A stretch of DNA of 64,000 nt from Betaproteobacteria bacterium (GTDB taxonomy: Bacteria > Pseudomonadota > Gammaproteobacteria > Burkholderiales > Methylophilaceae): assembly GCA_016867975.1 (NCBI GenBank), contig VGIC01000006.1, forward strand, positions 1-64,000, given 5' to 3'. Position numbers and translations under genes: made by a program. Positions 1 through 8,696 of the stretch are shown here, piece after piece. The notes beneath the pieces are model-generated. The model had not been told where the DNA came from and did no database searches. It was given only the letters and a program-made list of their open reading frames with translations. Each line of letters starts with the position of its first letter. Position 1 is the first letter of the stretch.

Positions 1-138
1 GATATTACGCTGAATCAACAGTTGCTCTTTTCTCGTAAGGAAGCAGGCCGTTTTCCTGAAGCCAAAGAGATTAAACAATTGGTGCGTGATGTCATAGCCC
101 CGAGTCGTCATCTAGGACATAGCGATAAAGCTGGTTGA
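1..138 (+). CDS. SelT/SelW/SelH (Rdx) family protein, C-terminal end
   Basis: Reading frame 1 is open from the window edge to a TGA at 136-138 and gives 45 residues ending in ...IAPSRHLGHSDKAG. The segment FSRKEAGRFPEAKEIKQLV followed by a basic RDxIAP stretch is typical of the C-terminus of bacterial Rdx-family (SelW-like, thioredoxin-fold) proteins. The redox CxxC/CxxU motif lies near the N-terminus and is outside the window. The family's physiological role in bacteria is not settled. A terminator-like hairpin follows at about 200-227. The identification rests on recalled family similarity of a short tail. Confidence 0.65.
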   Translation, partial: DITLNQQLLFSRKEAGRFPEAKEIKQLVRDVIAPSRHLGHSDKAG

Positions 139-199
139 AGGTTCAACTCAGATTCTCCATTAGGAGATTTTTCATCTACAGTTGATCAAACTTGTCCAT

Positions 200-227
200 T
201 TTGTGCCTTGTTTTGCACAAATTTTTT
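200..227 (+). terminator. Rho-independent terminator after the SelW-like gene
   Basis: TTTGTGC (200-206) and GCACAAA (215-221) form a 7-bp stem with an 8-nt loop, followed by six T residues (222-227). It lies between the plus-strand SelW-like gene and the convergent minus-strand NlpC/P60 gene. Confidence 0.7.
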
Positions 228-280
228 GTCAATAGAGTGACTATTCACGCAAAATTAGCGCAAAAGCTGATAGCGCGCGC

Positions 281-835
281 TCAGCGAGATTGGTCGCTTT
301 TCTCTATGCGCTGGGCACCGTTGAAGCGCTTTAGCCAGTAACTGTTTTGCATGCTCTCTACCCTCACGTTACCACCACTACCGGGGGCATGAATGAACTT
401 GTTGTTTCCCAGATAGATGCCCACATGAGAGAACGCCGATTTAAGCGTGTCGAAGAACACCAAATCACCGGGCTTGAGCTCTGGTCTGGGAATGGCTTTT
501 CCTAGATGGCTCATGGCGCGTGCGTTGTGAGGCAAGGTGAGACTGGTTGCCTGGAGGTAGACATAGCGCACAAAGCCACTACAGTCGAATCCTGTTTCGG
601 GGGAGTGCCCCCCGAATTGATAGGGTGATCCGGTCAGACTGAGCGCGTGCAATAATACCTCTCGTGCTTGTTGTGACCAGCTGGCATCGATTTCAATTGG
701 GTCAGCATTTACCGGTAAATTGGGCGTGGGGTCATCTGGAATGCTGACTTCCCCTGTAGGCGTGGTTGTGCAGGCGACGCTCATAAAGGTCAGGGCGAGA
801 TACAGCAGGTAAGAAACCGACAAATGCTTCATCAT
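281..835 (-). CDS. NlpC/P60 (C40) family cell-wall hydrolase, lipoprotein-like
   Basis: A 184-residue protein when started at the ATG at 835 (a second ATG follows at 832). A longer open frame to 916 exists, but it would run into the divergent helicase gene and place 27 residues before the signal peptide. Residues 1-21 are a hydrophobic export signal ending MSVA with Cys22 as possible lipidation site; the lipobox is imperfect (Ser at -3). The NlpC/P60 domain follows: catalytic Cys85 in FDCSGF, His137 in SHVGIYLG and a third polar residue His149 in FIHAPG. Family members are endopeptidases cutting peptidoglycan stem peptides, here in the periplasm. It resembles E. coli Spr/NlpC in size. Its exact bond specificity cannot be read from sequence. 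Confidence 0.88.
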   Translation of the reverse strand: MMKHLSVSYLLYLALTFMSVACTTTPTGEVSIPDDPTPNLPVNADPIEIDASWSQQAREVLLHALSLTGSPYQFGGHSPETGFDCSGFVRYVYLQATSLTLPHNARAMSHLGKAIPRPELKPGDLVFFDTLKSAFSHVGIYLGNNKFIHAPGSGGNVRVESMQNSYWLKRFNGAQRIEKSDQSR

Positions 836-907
836 TCCACCATTATAAGTTAAGTCATCGCAGACATTTGCGCTGAGTTCCCTAAGTCGTGGGATAATGC
901 CCGCCTT

Positions 908-2845
908 ATGAATCAACGCCGCATACGTCAGATTTTTGAGAAAGATGGAATCTTAGCCCATCATATTCCTGGTTATCATGAACGTACCCAGCAATTAGAA
1001 ATGGCGCTGGCGATTGCAGATGCGATCGAACACAATAGCCAGTTGGTGGCAGAGGCCGGTACTGGTACCGGTAAGACTTTTGCTTATTTAGTTCCTGCTT
1101 TGCTTTGTGGGGGCAAAGTCATCATCTCGACAGGCACCAAAAACCTACAAGATCAGCTTTATGCCCGTGATTTGCCAAACATTCGTGAGGCGATCAAAGT
1201 GCCAGTGACGGTTGCCATACTAAAAGGGCGCGCCAATTATGTGTGTCATTACCACTTGCGGCGTGCAGCCACCGAGGGGCGTTTTACCTCGCGTGAGGAT
1301 GCTAAATATGTGCATGTCATCCAGCACTTTGCTGAGCATAGTAAAACCGGAGATAAAAGTGAGCTAAGCAGTGTGCCAGAAAATGCTTCCGTCTGGACGA
1401 GCGTCACATCTACGCGAGACAACTGTATAGGCGGTGAATGTAGTGACTACAAAGATTGTTTTGTGATGGAGGCGCGTAAGCAGGCGTTGGCAGCTGATGT
1501 GGTGGTGGTGAATCACCACTTATTTTTTGCTGATGTGATGTTGCGTGATGAAGGGGTGTCTGAGTTGTTGCCCAGCGCCAATACCGTGATCTTTGATGAG
1601 GCGCACCAATTGCCGGAAGTGGCGGGTTTGTTCTTTGGTGAAGATATCTCCACCAGTCAATTGATGGAGCTGGCACGTGATAGTGGCAATGCACATCTGA
1701 GCCTTGCGAAAGATTGTGTCGAGCTGGGAGAGGTGATTCCCGTTCTGGAAAAGGCTTGCAAGGATTTTAGATTGGTTTTTGCCTATGAAGGCTCTCGTAT
1801 GCCAGTGCAGAAATCGCTGGCATTGAAAGGATTTCAGGAGGCGTTCACGCATATGCAGGCGAAACTGCAACACTTGTCTCAGGTGTTGGAAACGCAAGCC
1901 GCGCGTGACCCTTTGCTGGAAAAATGCTGGCAACGTAGCCTGTTATTATCTGAATTGTTGCAAAGCTGGCAGTCTGCTGAGAACGGTAATTTGGTGCGCT
2001 GGGTGGAAGTGTTTACTCAGTCTGTGCAGTTGCACGCGACGCCGCTCAGTGTGGCAGAAGGTTTCGGGAAGCAGTTGGATGCGCAGCCACGGGCTTGGAT
2101 TTTCACATCGGCCACCTTGGCGGTGAAAAGTGATTTTAGCCATTACCTGACACAAATGGGGCTACAGGGAGCGAAGACGGCCGCATGGCAGAGCCCATTT
2201 AATTATCAGGAGCAAGCACTGTTTTATGTGCCACCTGATATGCCTGATCCGAATAGCGCTCATTACACCAGCAGTGTCGCAGCAGCTGCGCTGCCTGTGC
2301 TACAGGCAAGTGGTGGCCGAGCATTCGTGCTTTCCACCAGTTTGCGTGCCATGCGTGAAATACACGCTTTGCTCAAAGAAGCCTTTGCCGAGCACGGGAT
2401 AGAAAGTCCGCTGTTATTACAGGGTGACAGTTCTAGAACAGAATTGTTGGAGCGCTTTCGCCAACTGGGTAATGCGGTGCTGGTGGGGAGTCAGAGTTTT
2501 TGGGAGGGAGTCGATGTGCGAGGAGAGGCGCTGAGTGTGGTCATTATCGATAAACTGCCCTTTGCGCCACCGGATGATCCGGTACTGGCCGCACGGGTGG
2601 ATAAGTTGAATGCCGAAGGTAAAAATGCCTTTATGGAATACCAATTGCCATATTCTGTGATTACCTTGAAGCAGGGAGCAGGCCGATTGATCCGGGATGA
2701 GCGTGACCGAGGGGTGCTGATGATCTGCGATCCACGTTTGATCAGCAAATCTTATGGCAGAAGAATCTGGCAAAGTCTGCCACCTTTCAAGCGCACCAGG
2801 GTGCTGGCAGATGTTCAGGCATTTTTTAGCGAAGCCGGTCAGTAA
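908..2845 (+). CDS. ATP-dependent DNA helicase, DinG/YoaA (XPD-like Fe-S) family
   Basis: 645 residues. Walker A GTGTGKT at about 51-57, DEAH box at 230-233, and four cysteines in the positions expected for the XPD/DinG 4Fe-4S cluster (Cys113, Cys173, Cys178, Cys184). C-terminal helicase motifs include GSQSFWEGVDVRGE and QGAGRLIRDERDRG near residues 525-600. This family unwinds DNA 5' to 3' and acts on damaged or blocked replication intermediates. Length and motif order fit YoaA (about 640 aa) better than E. coli DinG (716 aa). The gene heads a tight plus-strand group: tsaB starts within about 80 bp (or 11 bp, depending on the start chosen). Confidence 0.9.
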   Translation: MNQRRIRQIFEKDGILAHHIPGYHERTQQLEMALAIADAIEHNSQLVAEAGTGTGKTFAYLVPALLCGGKVIISTGTKNLQDQLYARDLPNIREAIKVPVTVAILKGRANYVCHYHLRRAATEGRFTSREDAKYVHVIQHFAEHSKTGDKSELSSVPENASVWTSVTSTRDNCIGGECSDYKDCFVMEARKQALAADVVVVNHHLFFADVMLRDEGVSELLPSANTVIFDEAHQLPEVAGLFFGEDISTSQLMELARDSGNAHLSLAKDCVELGEVIPVLEKACKDFRLVFAYEGSRMPVQKSLALKGFQEAFTHMQAKLQHLSQVLETQAARDPLLEKCWQRSLLLSELLQSWQSAENGNLVRWVEVFTQSVQLHATPLSVAEGFGKQLDAQPRAWIFTSATLAVKSDFSHYLTQMGLQGAKTAAWQSPFNYQEQALFYVPPDMPDPNSAHYTSSVAAAALPVLQASGGRAFVLSTSLRAMREIHALLKEAFAEHGIESPLLLQGDSSRTELLERFRQLGNAVLVGSQSFWEGVDVRGEALSVVIIDKLPFAPPDDPVLAARVDKLNAEGKNAFMEYQLPYSVITLKQGAGRLIRDERDRGVLMICDPRLISKSYGRRIWQSLPPFKRTRVLADVQAFFSEAGQ

Positions 2846-2922
2846 GTATTGTCAATATGAGTGAGCAAAGCTGGCGTGTGCGTGGCAAAATAGCGGCTGG
2901 TGAATATGAACATGAATCTCAC

Positions 2923-3612
2923 GTGAATCTACTTGCATTTGATACTTCCACGGAATATCTGTCGCTCGCGCTGTTGCGAGGCGACGATGTCTTTACGTTC
3001 AATACCATGGCAGGGCAATCACACTCTCAGCTCATTTTGCCGCAACTGCAAAAGTTATTGCATGAGGCTGAGCTGCAACTCGAAGAATTACAAGGCATTG
3101 CTTTCGGCGCTGGACCAGGGTCATTCACTGGCGTGCGGATTGCGGCAGGAGTTGCACAGGGGTTGGGCTTCGGGGCTCATTTGTCAGTGGTTGGCGTGTG
3201 TACGCTGATGGCGCTGGCAGAGGGAAGTGGGGCGGATCAGGTGATTACCTGCTTGGATGCACGCATGGGGGAGGTTTATCATGCTGCGTATATCAAAGAG
3301 GCAGGTACGTGGCGAGCTGAACGAGCTCCTGGGTTGTATAAACCGGATGCTGTTCCCCGATTGGACGGTTTTGGCTGGGTTGGTGCAGGGAATGGTTGGC
3401 AAGCCTACAGTGAGGCGCTGGGGCAAGTCTATGCCGACCAGTTGCAGGCGGTGCGGGCCGAGTTGGTGCCCACTGCCAACTCGATCTTAACGTTAGCCTT
3501 ACCCGTTTTTTCAAAGGGCGAAGCAACGCCAGCTAGTGAAGCACTGCCTGTTTATATCCGCAACCGGGTTGCCTTAAAGACCGAGGAGCGTGCGCAAGGG
3601 CTCGCCTTATGA
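2923..3612 (+). CDS. tsaB: tRNA threonylcarbamoyladenosine biosynthesis protein TsaB
   Basis: Non-catalytic partner in t6A37 modification of ANN-decoding tRNAs; with TsaD and TsaE it transfers the threonylcarbamoyl group made by TsaC/Sua5 (a Sua5-type gene lies at 30276-31244). The N-terminus LLAFDTSTEYLSLAL and the motif GPGSFTGVRIAAG are characteristic of the ASKHA-fold TsaB family. The frame is open from an ATG at 2857 (251 aa), but homologues begin two residues before LLAFDTS, so GTG at 2923 (230 aa) is preferred; neither start has a convincing Shine-Dalgarno site. The 3' end overlaps rimI by 4 bases (ATGA), indicating translational coupling. Confidence 0.9.
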   Translation: MNLLAFDTSTEYLSLALLRGDDVFTFNTMAGQSHSQLILPQLQKLLHEAELQLEELQGIAFGAGPGSFTGVRIAAGVAQGLGFGAHLSVVGVCTLMALAEGSGADQVITCLDARMGEVYHAAYIKEAGTWRAERAPGLYKPDAVPRLDGFGWVGAGNGWQAYSEALGQVYADQLQAVRAELVPTANSILTLALPVFSKGEATPASEALPVYIRNRVALKTEERAQGLAL

Positions 3613-4073
3613 ATGCGGCCCAGTTAAAACCGCAGTATCAATTCGAGCCGATGCAGATGGGCGACTTGGATGTAGTCATGCAGATTGAGCCTGCCATTTA
3701 TTCGCATCCATGGACGCGAGGTAATTTTTCCGATTCGCTCAAGTCAGGATATCCTGCTTATGTGTTGTGGTGCAACAAGGAAATCATTGGATATGCTGTG
3801 ATGATGATGGTGTTGGACGAGGCGCACCTGTTAAATCTGAGCATTGCTAAGCAGCATCAGAAGCAGGGATGGGGGCATTTGCTGTTAGCGCACATGATCG
3901 GTGTGGCACAGTCAGAACAGGCTGCCAACATGTTTCTGGAAGTACGTCAAAGCAATGTGTCGGCAATCGCTTTGTATGAGCGTGTCGGCTTTAACGAAAT
4001 GTCGATTCGTCGCAACTATTATCCAGCGCATCATGGTCGGGAAGATGCCGTGCTGATGGGGTTGGCATTATGA
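3609..4073 (+). CDS. rimI: Ribosomal protein S18 alanine N-acetyltransferase RimI
   Basis: 154-residue GNAT acetyltransferase. The acetyl-CoA binding loop appears as HQKQGWGHLLL at about residues 89-99, and the C-terminal block SAIALYERVGFNEMSIRRNY is typical of RimI. RimI acetylates the N-terminal alanine of ribosomal protein S18. The tsaB-rimI pairing is widespread in Proteobacteria and supports the name. It overlaps tsaB by 4 bases at its start and the next gene by 4 bases at its end, so the three are probably co-translated. Confidence 0.88.
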   Translation: MNAAQLKPQYQFEPMQMGDLDVVMQIEPAIYSHPWTRGNFSDSLKSGYPAYVLWCNKEIIGYAVMMMVLDEAHLLNLSIAKQHQKQGWGHLLLAHMIGVAQSEQAANMFLEVRQSNVSAIALYERVGFNEMSIRRNYYPAHHGREDAVLMGLAL

Positions 4074-4687
4074 TGACGCGCGAAGATCTATTAAGAGAAT
4101 TGGAGTTGTTGCCTAGGTGGGAGCTACGGATGCCAATGCCGCCCCGCGACATCAGCCCCGCAATTGCACCAACATCCCAGCCTGCGGAGCTGCCATCGGA
4201 TGAAGAGCCATTGCCCCCGCGCGAACTGGACACGGTGCAAATGATGGAAGCGCCTGCATCTAACGCTTCATTGCCTGTGGGGGATGTGGCACAATCATTT
4301 AGTCACCTTGTCAGTGAGCAAGGCGATTATTTGTTTTTACTGCCAATAGCGATTCAACTAGATGAAATGCTCTTGATGCGCAATATATTGAGCGCCATGG
4401 TCATCAAGGGGCGCCCGCTGGTAGAACATTCCTTAGATCTGTCTCATCCTGAGTTCAAGCTGGTGATTGCGATGGGAGAATCGGTGGCTCAAACCGTGTT
4501 GCAAACCAAACAGTCACTCAATGCGTTACGCGGTCGCGTGCATGCCTTAGGTCATCATTCACTCGTGGTGACGTATGATTTGGCACACCTTTTAAGCCAT
4601 GCGGCGGACAAGCGGCACTGTTGGCAGGATTTGTGTATGGCCATGCGCTTTGTGGCAGAGGTTATAAGAGAAAGTAAGAATCAGTAA
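4070..4687 (+). CDS. Degenerate uracil-DNA glycosylase superfamily homologue
   Basis: 205 residues, overlapping rimI by 4 bases. The N-terminus (DLLRELELLPRWELR) and the C-terminal half (LVIAMGESVAQTVLQTK, then LRGRVH, then VVTYDLAHLLSHAADK) follow the layout of family 4/5 uracil-DNA glycosylases, which often sit downstream of rimI in betaproteobacteria. The features needed for activity are missing: no four-cysteine Fe-S set (only Cys184 and Cys189), no recognisable GExPG motif, and the usual TYHPxxLL active-site motif reads TYDLAHLL. Residues 20-75 are Pro/Glu-rich and probably disordered. It is therefore probably a pseudoenzyme or a repurposed fold. The family call is an inference from recalled motifs. 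Confidence 0.6.
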   Translation: MMTREDLLRELELLPRWELRMPMPPRDISPAIAPTSQPAELPSDEEPLPPRELDTVQMMEAPASNASLPVGDVAQSFSHLVSEQGDYLFLLPIAIQLDEMLLMRNILSAMVIKGRPLVEHSLDLSHPEFKLVIAMGESVAQTVLQTKQSLNALRGRVHALGHHSLVVTYDLAHLLSHAADKRHCWQDLCMAMRFVAEVIRESKNQ

Positions 4688-4688
4688 C

Positions 4689-5345
4689 ATGTTGAGAAGC
4701 TTATTCTTGGGATGTATTTTAGCGGTTATTGCTATGAACGCGGGCGCTGACATCTCTGACATTACCGCCATTTATAAAAACACCCCTATGCTCGATGCGT
4801 TTGAGGTTTGTCAGGGAGGGGGGGGTGCAGATAGGCGTCAAGTCTCGTTGAATGACGAGGAATGGGCAGAGATCACCGCGATTTTTACGGATGCAGATGA
4901 TGTGCTATTGGATGATGCTACACGTGAGCGTAAACAGATTGCAGAGGCAATCGGCGCACTGGAGAAAATCATCGGTGATAAAGTGGGAACCTCGGAAGAT
5001 CGAGCTGGCACCTTTGATAACTCGGATTATGCGGGGCAAATGGATTGCAATGATGAGGCGATTAACTCGACCACTTATATGCGCTTAATGGTGCAAAACG
5101 GCTTGATCCGCCTGCATCAGGTTGAAGATATGCGCACACGTAATTTCTTCTTTACTGGTTGGCCGCACAGCACGGCGGTGATCCACGAAGTGGCCACAGG
5201 AGAGCGCTATGCAGTGGATAGCTGGTTTTATGACAATGGGGAACCTGCCATCATTGTGCCTTTTGCTCTCTGGAAATCAGGGTATATTCCAGAAAACAGC
5301 CCACTGCGCCATGTGCGCAGTGCGCATTATACTGATAGTTGGTAA
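4689..5345 (+). CDS. Exported protein of unknown function
   Basis: 218 residues with a signal peptide at 1-20 (hydrophobic, ending NAGA before Asp21). It starts one base after the previous stop, so it belongs to the same transcription unit. No named family is recognised. A Cys120 in DCNDEAINSTTY, His160 in GWPHSTAV and Asp177 in RYAVDSWF occur in the order and rough spacing seen in papain-like/transglutaminase-like cysteine hydrolases, but this is only a pattern. The C-terminal part (YDNGEPAIIVPFALWKSGY) looks conserved rather than low-complexity. Similar exported proteins appear in other betaproteobacteria as far as I recall, always without assigned function. Confidence 0.75.
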   Translation: MLRSLFLGCILAVIAMNAGADISDITAIYKNTPMLDAFEVCQGGGGADRRQVSLNDEEWAEITAIFTDADDVLLDDATRERKQIAEAIGALEKIIGDKVGTSEDRAGTFDNSDYAGQMDCNDEAINSTTYMRLMVQNGLIRLHQVEDMRTRNFFFTGWPHSTAVIHEVATGERYAVDSWFYDNGEPAIIVPFALWKSGYIPENSPLRHVRSAHYTDSW

Positions 5346-5349
5346 CTGG

Positions 5350-5378
5350 CTGACTAATCAATAGATTGTCTGTAAAAT
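5350..5378 (+). promoter_or_regulatory. Candidate sigma-70 promoter for proS
   Basis: CTGACT (5350-5355), a 17-base spacer, then TAAAAT (5373-5378), about 35 bases upstream of the proS ATG at 5413. Matches are 4/6 and 5/6. Located from consensus only. Confidence 0.45.
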
Positions 5379-5412
5379 CCATTTTTCTTTAAGTTTTTGA
5401 GTGGTTTATCCC

Positions 5413-7119
5413 ATGCGAGCATCACAATTTTTCTTCAATACCCAGAAAGAAGCGCCCAATGAGGCAGAGCTACAAAGCCATATCTTGATGGTGCGGGCCG
5501 GACTGATCAAACGTCTGGGTTCAGGGCTTTATAGCTGGATGCCACTGGGGTTAAAGGTCTTACGCAAAGTAGAGACCATCGTTCGTGATGAAATGAACAA
5601 GGCTGGAGCGCTGGAGCTACTGATGCCTGCGGTTCAACCGAAAGAGTTATGGGAGGAGACTGGGCGTTGGGCTGTGTTTGGCCCGCAAATGCTTAAAATC
5701 CAAGACCGGCACGAGCGAGAATTCTGCTTTGGACCCACCCATGAGGAGGTGATCACTGATATTGCCCGCAAAGAAATTCGTAGCTACAAGCAGTTGCCTC
5801 TGAATTTTTACCAGATTCAAACAAAGTTCCGTGATGAGATTCGACCACGTTTCGGTGTGATGCGTGCACGTGAATTCATGATGAAAGATGCGTATTCCTT
5901 TCACACCGATTTTGCTTCTTTGGAGCAAACTTATCAGACCATGTACCAGGCCTACAGCAATATATTCACGCGCCTGGGTCTGAAGTTTCGTGCAGTCAAG
6001 GCGGATACCGGTGCCATTGGCGGCGATGGTTCACATGAGTTCCATATGTTGGCTGACTCAGGTGAAGATGGCTTAGCCTATTGTAAGACCTCGGATTTTG
6101 CGGCCAATGTGGAGTTGGCAGAAGCGCTGACAGATCAAACAGCCAGAGCCGTTGCAACAGAAGCAATGCAGGAAGTCAGTACGCCCAAACAGACTGCGTG
6201 TGAAGATGTAGCCAAGCTGTTAGGAGTCAGCATTGAGCGCACGGTGAAAGCCATTGCGCTAATGGCGGGTGGGCGGTTTTATTTGGCATTGTTGCGCGGC
6301 GACCATCAGTTAAACGAGGTGAAAGTAGGCAAGCTGACTGGTTTCGCAGATTTCAGGTTCGCCACTGAAGAGGAGATTCGTGCTCACCTCAATTGCCCTC
6401 CAGGCTTTATCGGACCAGTGGGTGTGGATGCCAATGTGAATGTGATTGCGGATAGAACCGTGGCATTGATGAGCGACTTTGTCTGTGGGGCGAATAAACC
6501 TAAATACCATTTAAGTGGCGTGAATTTTGGGCGAGATTTGCCTGAGCCATTACTCGTGGCAGACATCCGTAACGTGGTGGCAGGGGATGTCTGCCCGGAT
6601 GGCCAAGGTATCCTGTCACTTTGCCGCGGTATCGAGGTCGGGCATATCTTCCAGCTACGTACCAAATACTCTCAGGCAATGAGTGCAACTTATTTGGATG
6701 AGCATGGGCAAACTCAGGTCATGGAAATGGGCTGTTATGGCATCGGTGTGTCACGTATCGTAGGTGCGGCCATCGAGCAGGGCAACGATGAGCGCGGCAT
6801 CATTTTTCCTAGGAGCATGGCGCCGTTTGAAGTGGTGATTTGTGCTATCGGCTATGATAAATCGGAGACGGTCAAAGCTGCGGCTAAGCAGTTACACGAT
6901 GAATTGCAAGCAGCTGGCGTGGATGTACTATTGGATGATCGGGGCGAGCGTCCTGGAGTGATGTTTGCTGAAGCTGATCTGATGGGCATCCCACACCGCA
7001 TTGTGATCGGAGAACGCGGTCTTGCAGAAGGCAACGTGGAATATAAAGCGCGAGTGGCAGCAGAAGCGCAGTCCATACCACTCGCTTCAGTGATTGAGTT
7101 TGTACACAAACTGGCGTAG
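5413..7119 (+). CDS. proS: Proline--tRNA ligase
   Basis: 568 residues from ATG 5413; an in-frame GTG at 5401 adds four residues, but homologues begin MRASQFF. Class II synthetase of the bacterial type: motif 2 region [21 protein letters not shown] at about 140-160 (quoted in part: [11 protein letters not shown]), a YbaK-like editing insertion at about 225-400 that hydrolyses Ala-tRNAPro, motif 3 [13 protein letters not shown] near 443-455, and a C-terminal anticodon-binding domain. Catalyses ATP-dependent charging of tRNAPro in the cytoplasm. Length fits the E. coli enzyme (572 aa). No anomalies seen. Confidence 0.97.
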   Translation: MRASQFFFNTQKEAPNEAELQSHILMVRAGLIKRLGSGLYSWMPLGLKVLRKVETIVRDEMNKAGALELLMPAVQPKELWEETGRWAVFGPQMLKIQDRHEREFCFGPTHEEVITDIARKEIRSYKQLPLNFYQIQTKFRDEIRPRFGVMRAREFMMKDAYSFHTDFASLEQTYQTMYQAYSNIFTRLGLKFRAVKADTGAIGGDGSHEFHMLADSGEDGLAYCKTSDFAANVELAEALTDQTARAVATEAMQEVSTPKQTACEDVAKLLGVSIERTVKAIALMAGGRFYLALLRGDHQLNEVKVGKLTGFADFRFATEEEIRAHLNCPPGFIGPVGVDANVNVIADRTVALMSDFVCGANKPKYHLSGVNFGRDLPEPLLVADIRNVVAGDVCPDGQGILSLCRGIEVGHIFQLRTKYSQAMSATYLDEHGQTQVMEMGCYGIGVSRIVGAAIEQGNDERGIIFPRSMAPFEVVICAIGYDKSETVKAAAKQLHDELQAAGVDVLLDDRGERPGVMFAEADLMGIPHRIVIGERGLAEGNVEYKARVAAEAQSIPLASVIEFVHKLA

Positions 7120-7163
7120 CACGATTTTGGCCAGTTGTGCCCAAGTTTGAGAGCGTAAGTCAT

Positions 7164-7714
7164 ATGAACAAGAAAGTGTATCTTTGCATACTGGCTTTGA
7201 TTGGCGCATTGATGTCTATGGCAGGACACGCGGGGTCCCAGATTGACCTTTGCAACCGAGGAGGAAGGTCTGGCCTGGATGGGTGAGATGTCTGTGCGGC
7301 TCAAAAACGGATGCCAGATAAAGCGTACCGTGAGGATTTCTTGCGCACCGTGCATTATGAGGCCAGTCGAGCTGGTTTGGATCCGCAGATGGTGTTGGGG
7401 CTAATTCAGGTTGAGAGTGGTTTTAAGAAATATGCAGTTTCATCCGTAGGTGCCCGCGGCTTCATGCAGGTGATGCCGTTCTGGGTGCGCAGTATCGGTG
7501 AAAACGATCATAATCTCTTTTTGTTGCGTACCAATTTACGTTATGGGTGCACGATATTAAGACATTACATTGACATTGAGCGCGGTATCTCTATCGCGCT
7601 TTAGGTCGTTATAATGGCAACCTGGGCAAGCCTGAATATCCTAATCTCGTGTTGGGTGCTTGGCGCAAACACCGGGACTATGCCCCTAAACATTGGAGCG
7701 CAGTTAATAGTTAA
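7164..7714 (+). pseudogene. Lytic transglycosylase (SLT domain), broken by three frameshifts
   Basis: Starts with an intact signal peptide (MNKKVYLCILALIGALMSMA) at 7164 and then needs three frame changes to stay similar to an SLT-domain lytic transglycosylase. It moves to another frame near the G-run at about 7232 (reading FATEEEGLAWMGEMSVRL), again at the A-run near 7305 (from MPDKAYREDF), and again near 7585 (YRALGRYNGNLGKPEYPN). It stops at 7712-7714. The catalytic Glu is in IQVESGFKKYAV and the following GARGFMQVMP motif is intact in the middle fragment. The coding similarity runs end to end, so this looks like a recent inactivation; sequencing indels at homopolymers cannot be excluded for two of the three sites. 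Confidence 0.82.
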
Positions 7715-7752
7715 GGTAGCGTCTAGGTTCGGCGCGTCTCATGCTCAAGGGG

Positions 7753-8622
7753 TTACTTCAGGATTTTAAATCCGTAATAAGTGCCAAACTCGCCTTCAGG
7801 TTCGTGAAATACGAACAGCATGTTGTTGGCAAAACCAGTGCCATTGAAATGGTTCTTTGATCGAAGTTTCAGCGCTTTAGGTAATTCACTTTTTCCCGCA
7901 TAACGGCCATTGAGATCAAAAACCAAGATGGCCTTATGGTCGATGTCCAGCATCGCTAATTCTTCACCAGCGACTCCCGTATAAGCGATGAATAAGTCGC
8001 TAACCTCGTCATGTGCGACCTTCGCATTTTCAAAATCCAGCACGATTGTCCCGATTCTTTCTCTAAGTTTAGGGTCTACTACGAACACCAGATTGCTACG
8101 ACCTTGCTTGGCAAAGTAACGATTATGTTCGGCATCATAAGCCGGCATGGTGCCAGCGTGTCCAAAAGCCGGGTTGAATTGCGATATCTCATTGGAGCTG
8201 TTTTTGATCTCACCTTTTTCCGATACATCCAGCGCATAAATTCCGGTGTTAGGCGAGAATCCGACATCACTAGATACGTTGTAAGTAATGGTTTCGAGCT
8301 TTCCACTATTGGGGTTGAAGTAGATCGAGCGGTTGTCGTAGCCAGGTTTAGCGGAGTTGATATACTGGCCGTTGGCATTATAGGCATGCACTTCCGATTT
8401 GGATGTGGCCACCTCATATTCAGATCCCATCGGGGCAAGACCACCATCCGCGATGTAATACATCTTGAGTGTAGGCATGTAAGCCACGGTCATCGGACGC
8501 GTGGTCGGACTCTTGCTCAGCGGGATTTTGATGCCCACTTGAGCCTCAGGCAAGATCTCGGCTTGTGTGGATTGCAGGCAAACCAACAGGACACAGGAAA
8601 GTAGGGTGGTAGAAATACGCAT
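7753..8622 (-). CDS. Exported protein of unknown function, possibly a beta-propeller
   Basis: 289 residues with a signal peptide at 1-21 ending STQA. The mature part alternates short beta-rich units, for example MYYIADGG, YALDVSEKGEI, LVFVVDPKLRERIGTIVLD and ILVFDLNGRYAGKS. These resemble the strands of NHL/YVTN-type propeller proteins, but no named family is recognised. It contains no cysteines after the signal peptide and no transmembrane segment. It stands alone between the decayed transglycosylase and queA, both separated by short gaps, and is probably periplasmic. Confidence 0.75.
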   Translation of the reverse strand: MRISTTLLSCVLLVCLQSTQAEILPEAQVGIKIPLSKSPTTRPMTVAYMPTLKMYYIADGGLAPMGSEYEVATSKSEVHAYNANGQYINSAKPGYDNRSIYFNPNSGKLETITYNVSSDVGFSPNTGIYALDVSEKGEIKNSSNEISQFNPAFGHAGTMPAYDAEHNRYFAKQGRSNLVFVVDPKLRERIGTIVLDFENAKVAHDEVSDLFIAYTGVAGEELAMLDIDHKAILVFDLNGRYAGKSELPKALKLRSKNHFNGTGFANNMLFVFHEPEGEFGTYYGFKILK

Positions 8623-8696
8623 GATTAACTCTTATGTCTCAATTAAATTGTCGTTGTGCAGTCTGTGGTTAAAAATTTTAAACTAGATTGCCTATT

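Noticed and set aside
1520-1933. 137-codon minus-strand frame inside the DinG-type helicase gene
   Set aside because: Shadow of a well-supported gene with all helicase motifs; no family features of its own.
8011-8604. 197-codon plus-strand open frame opposite the exported propeller-like gene
   Set aside because: It is antisense to a gene with a clear signal peptide and has no similarity or Shine-Dalgarno; the overlap explains its length.
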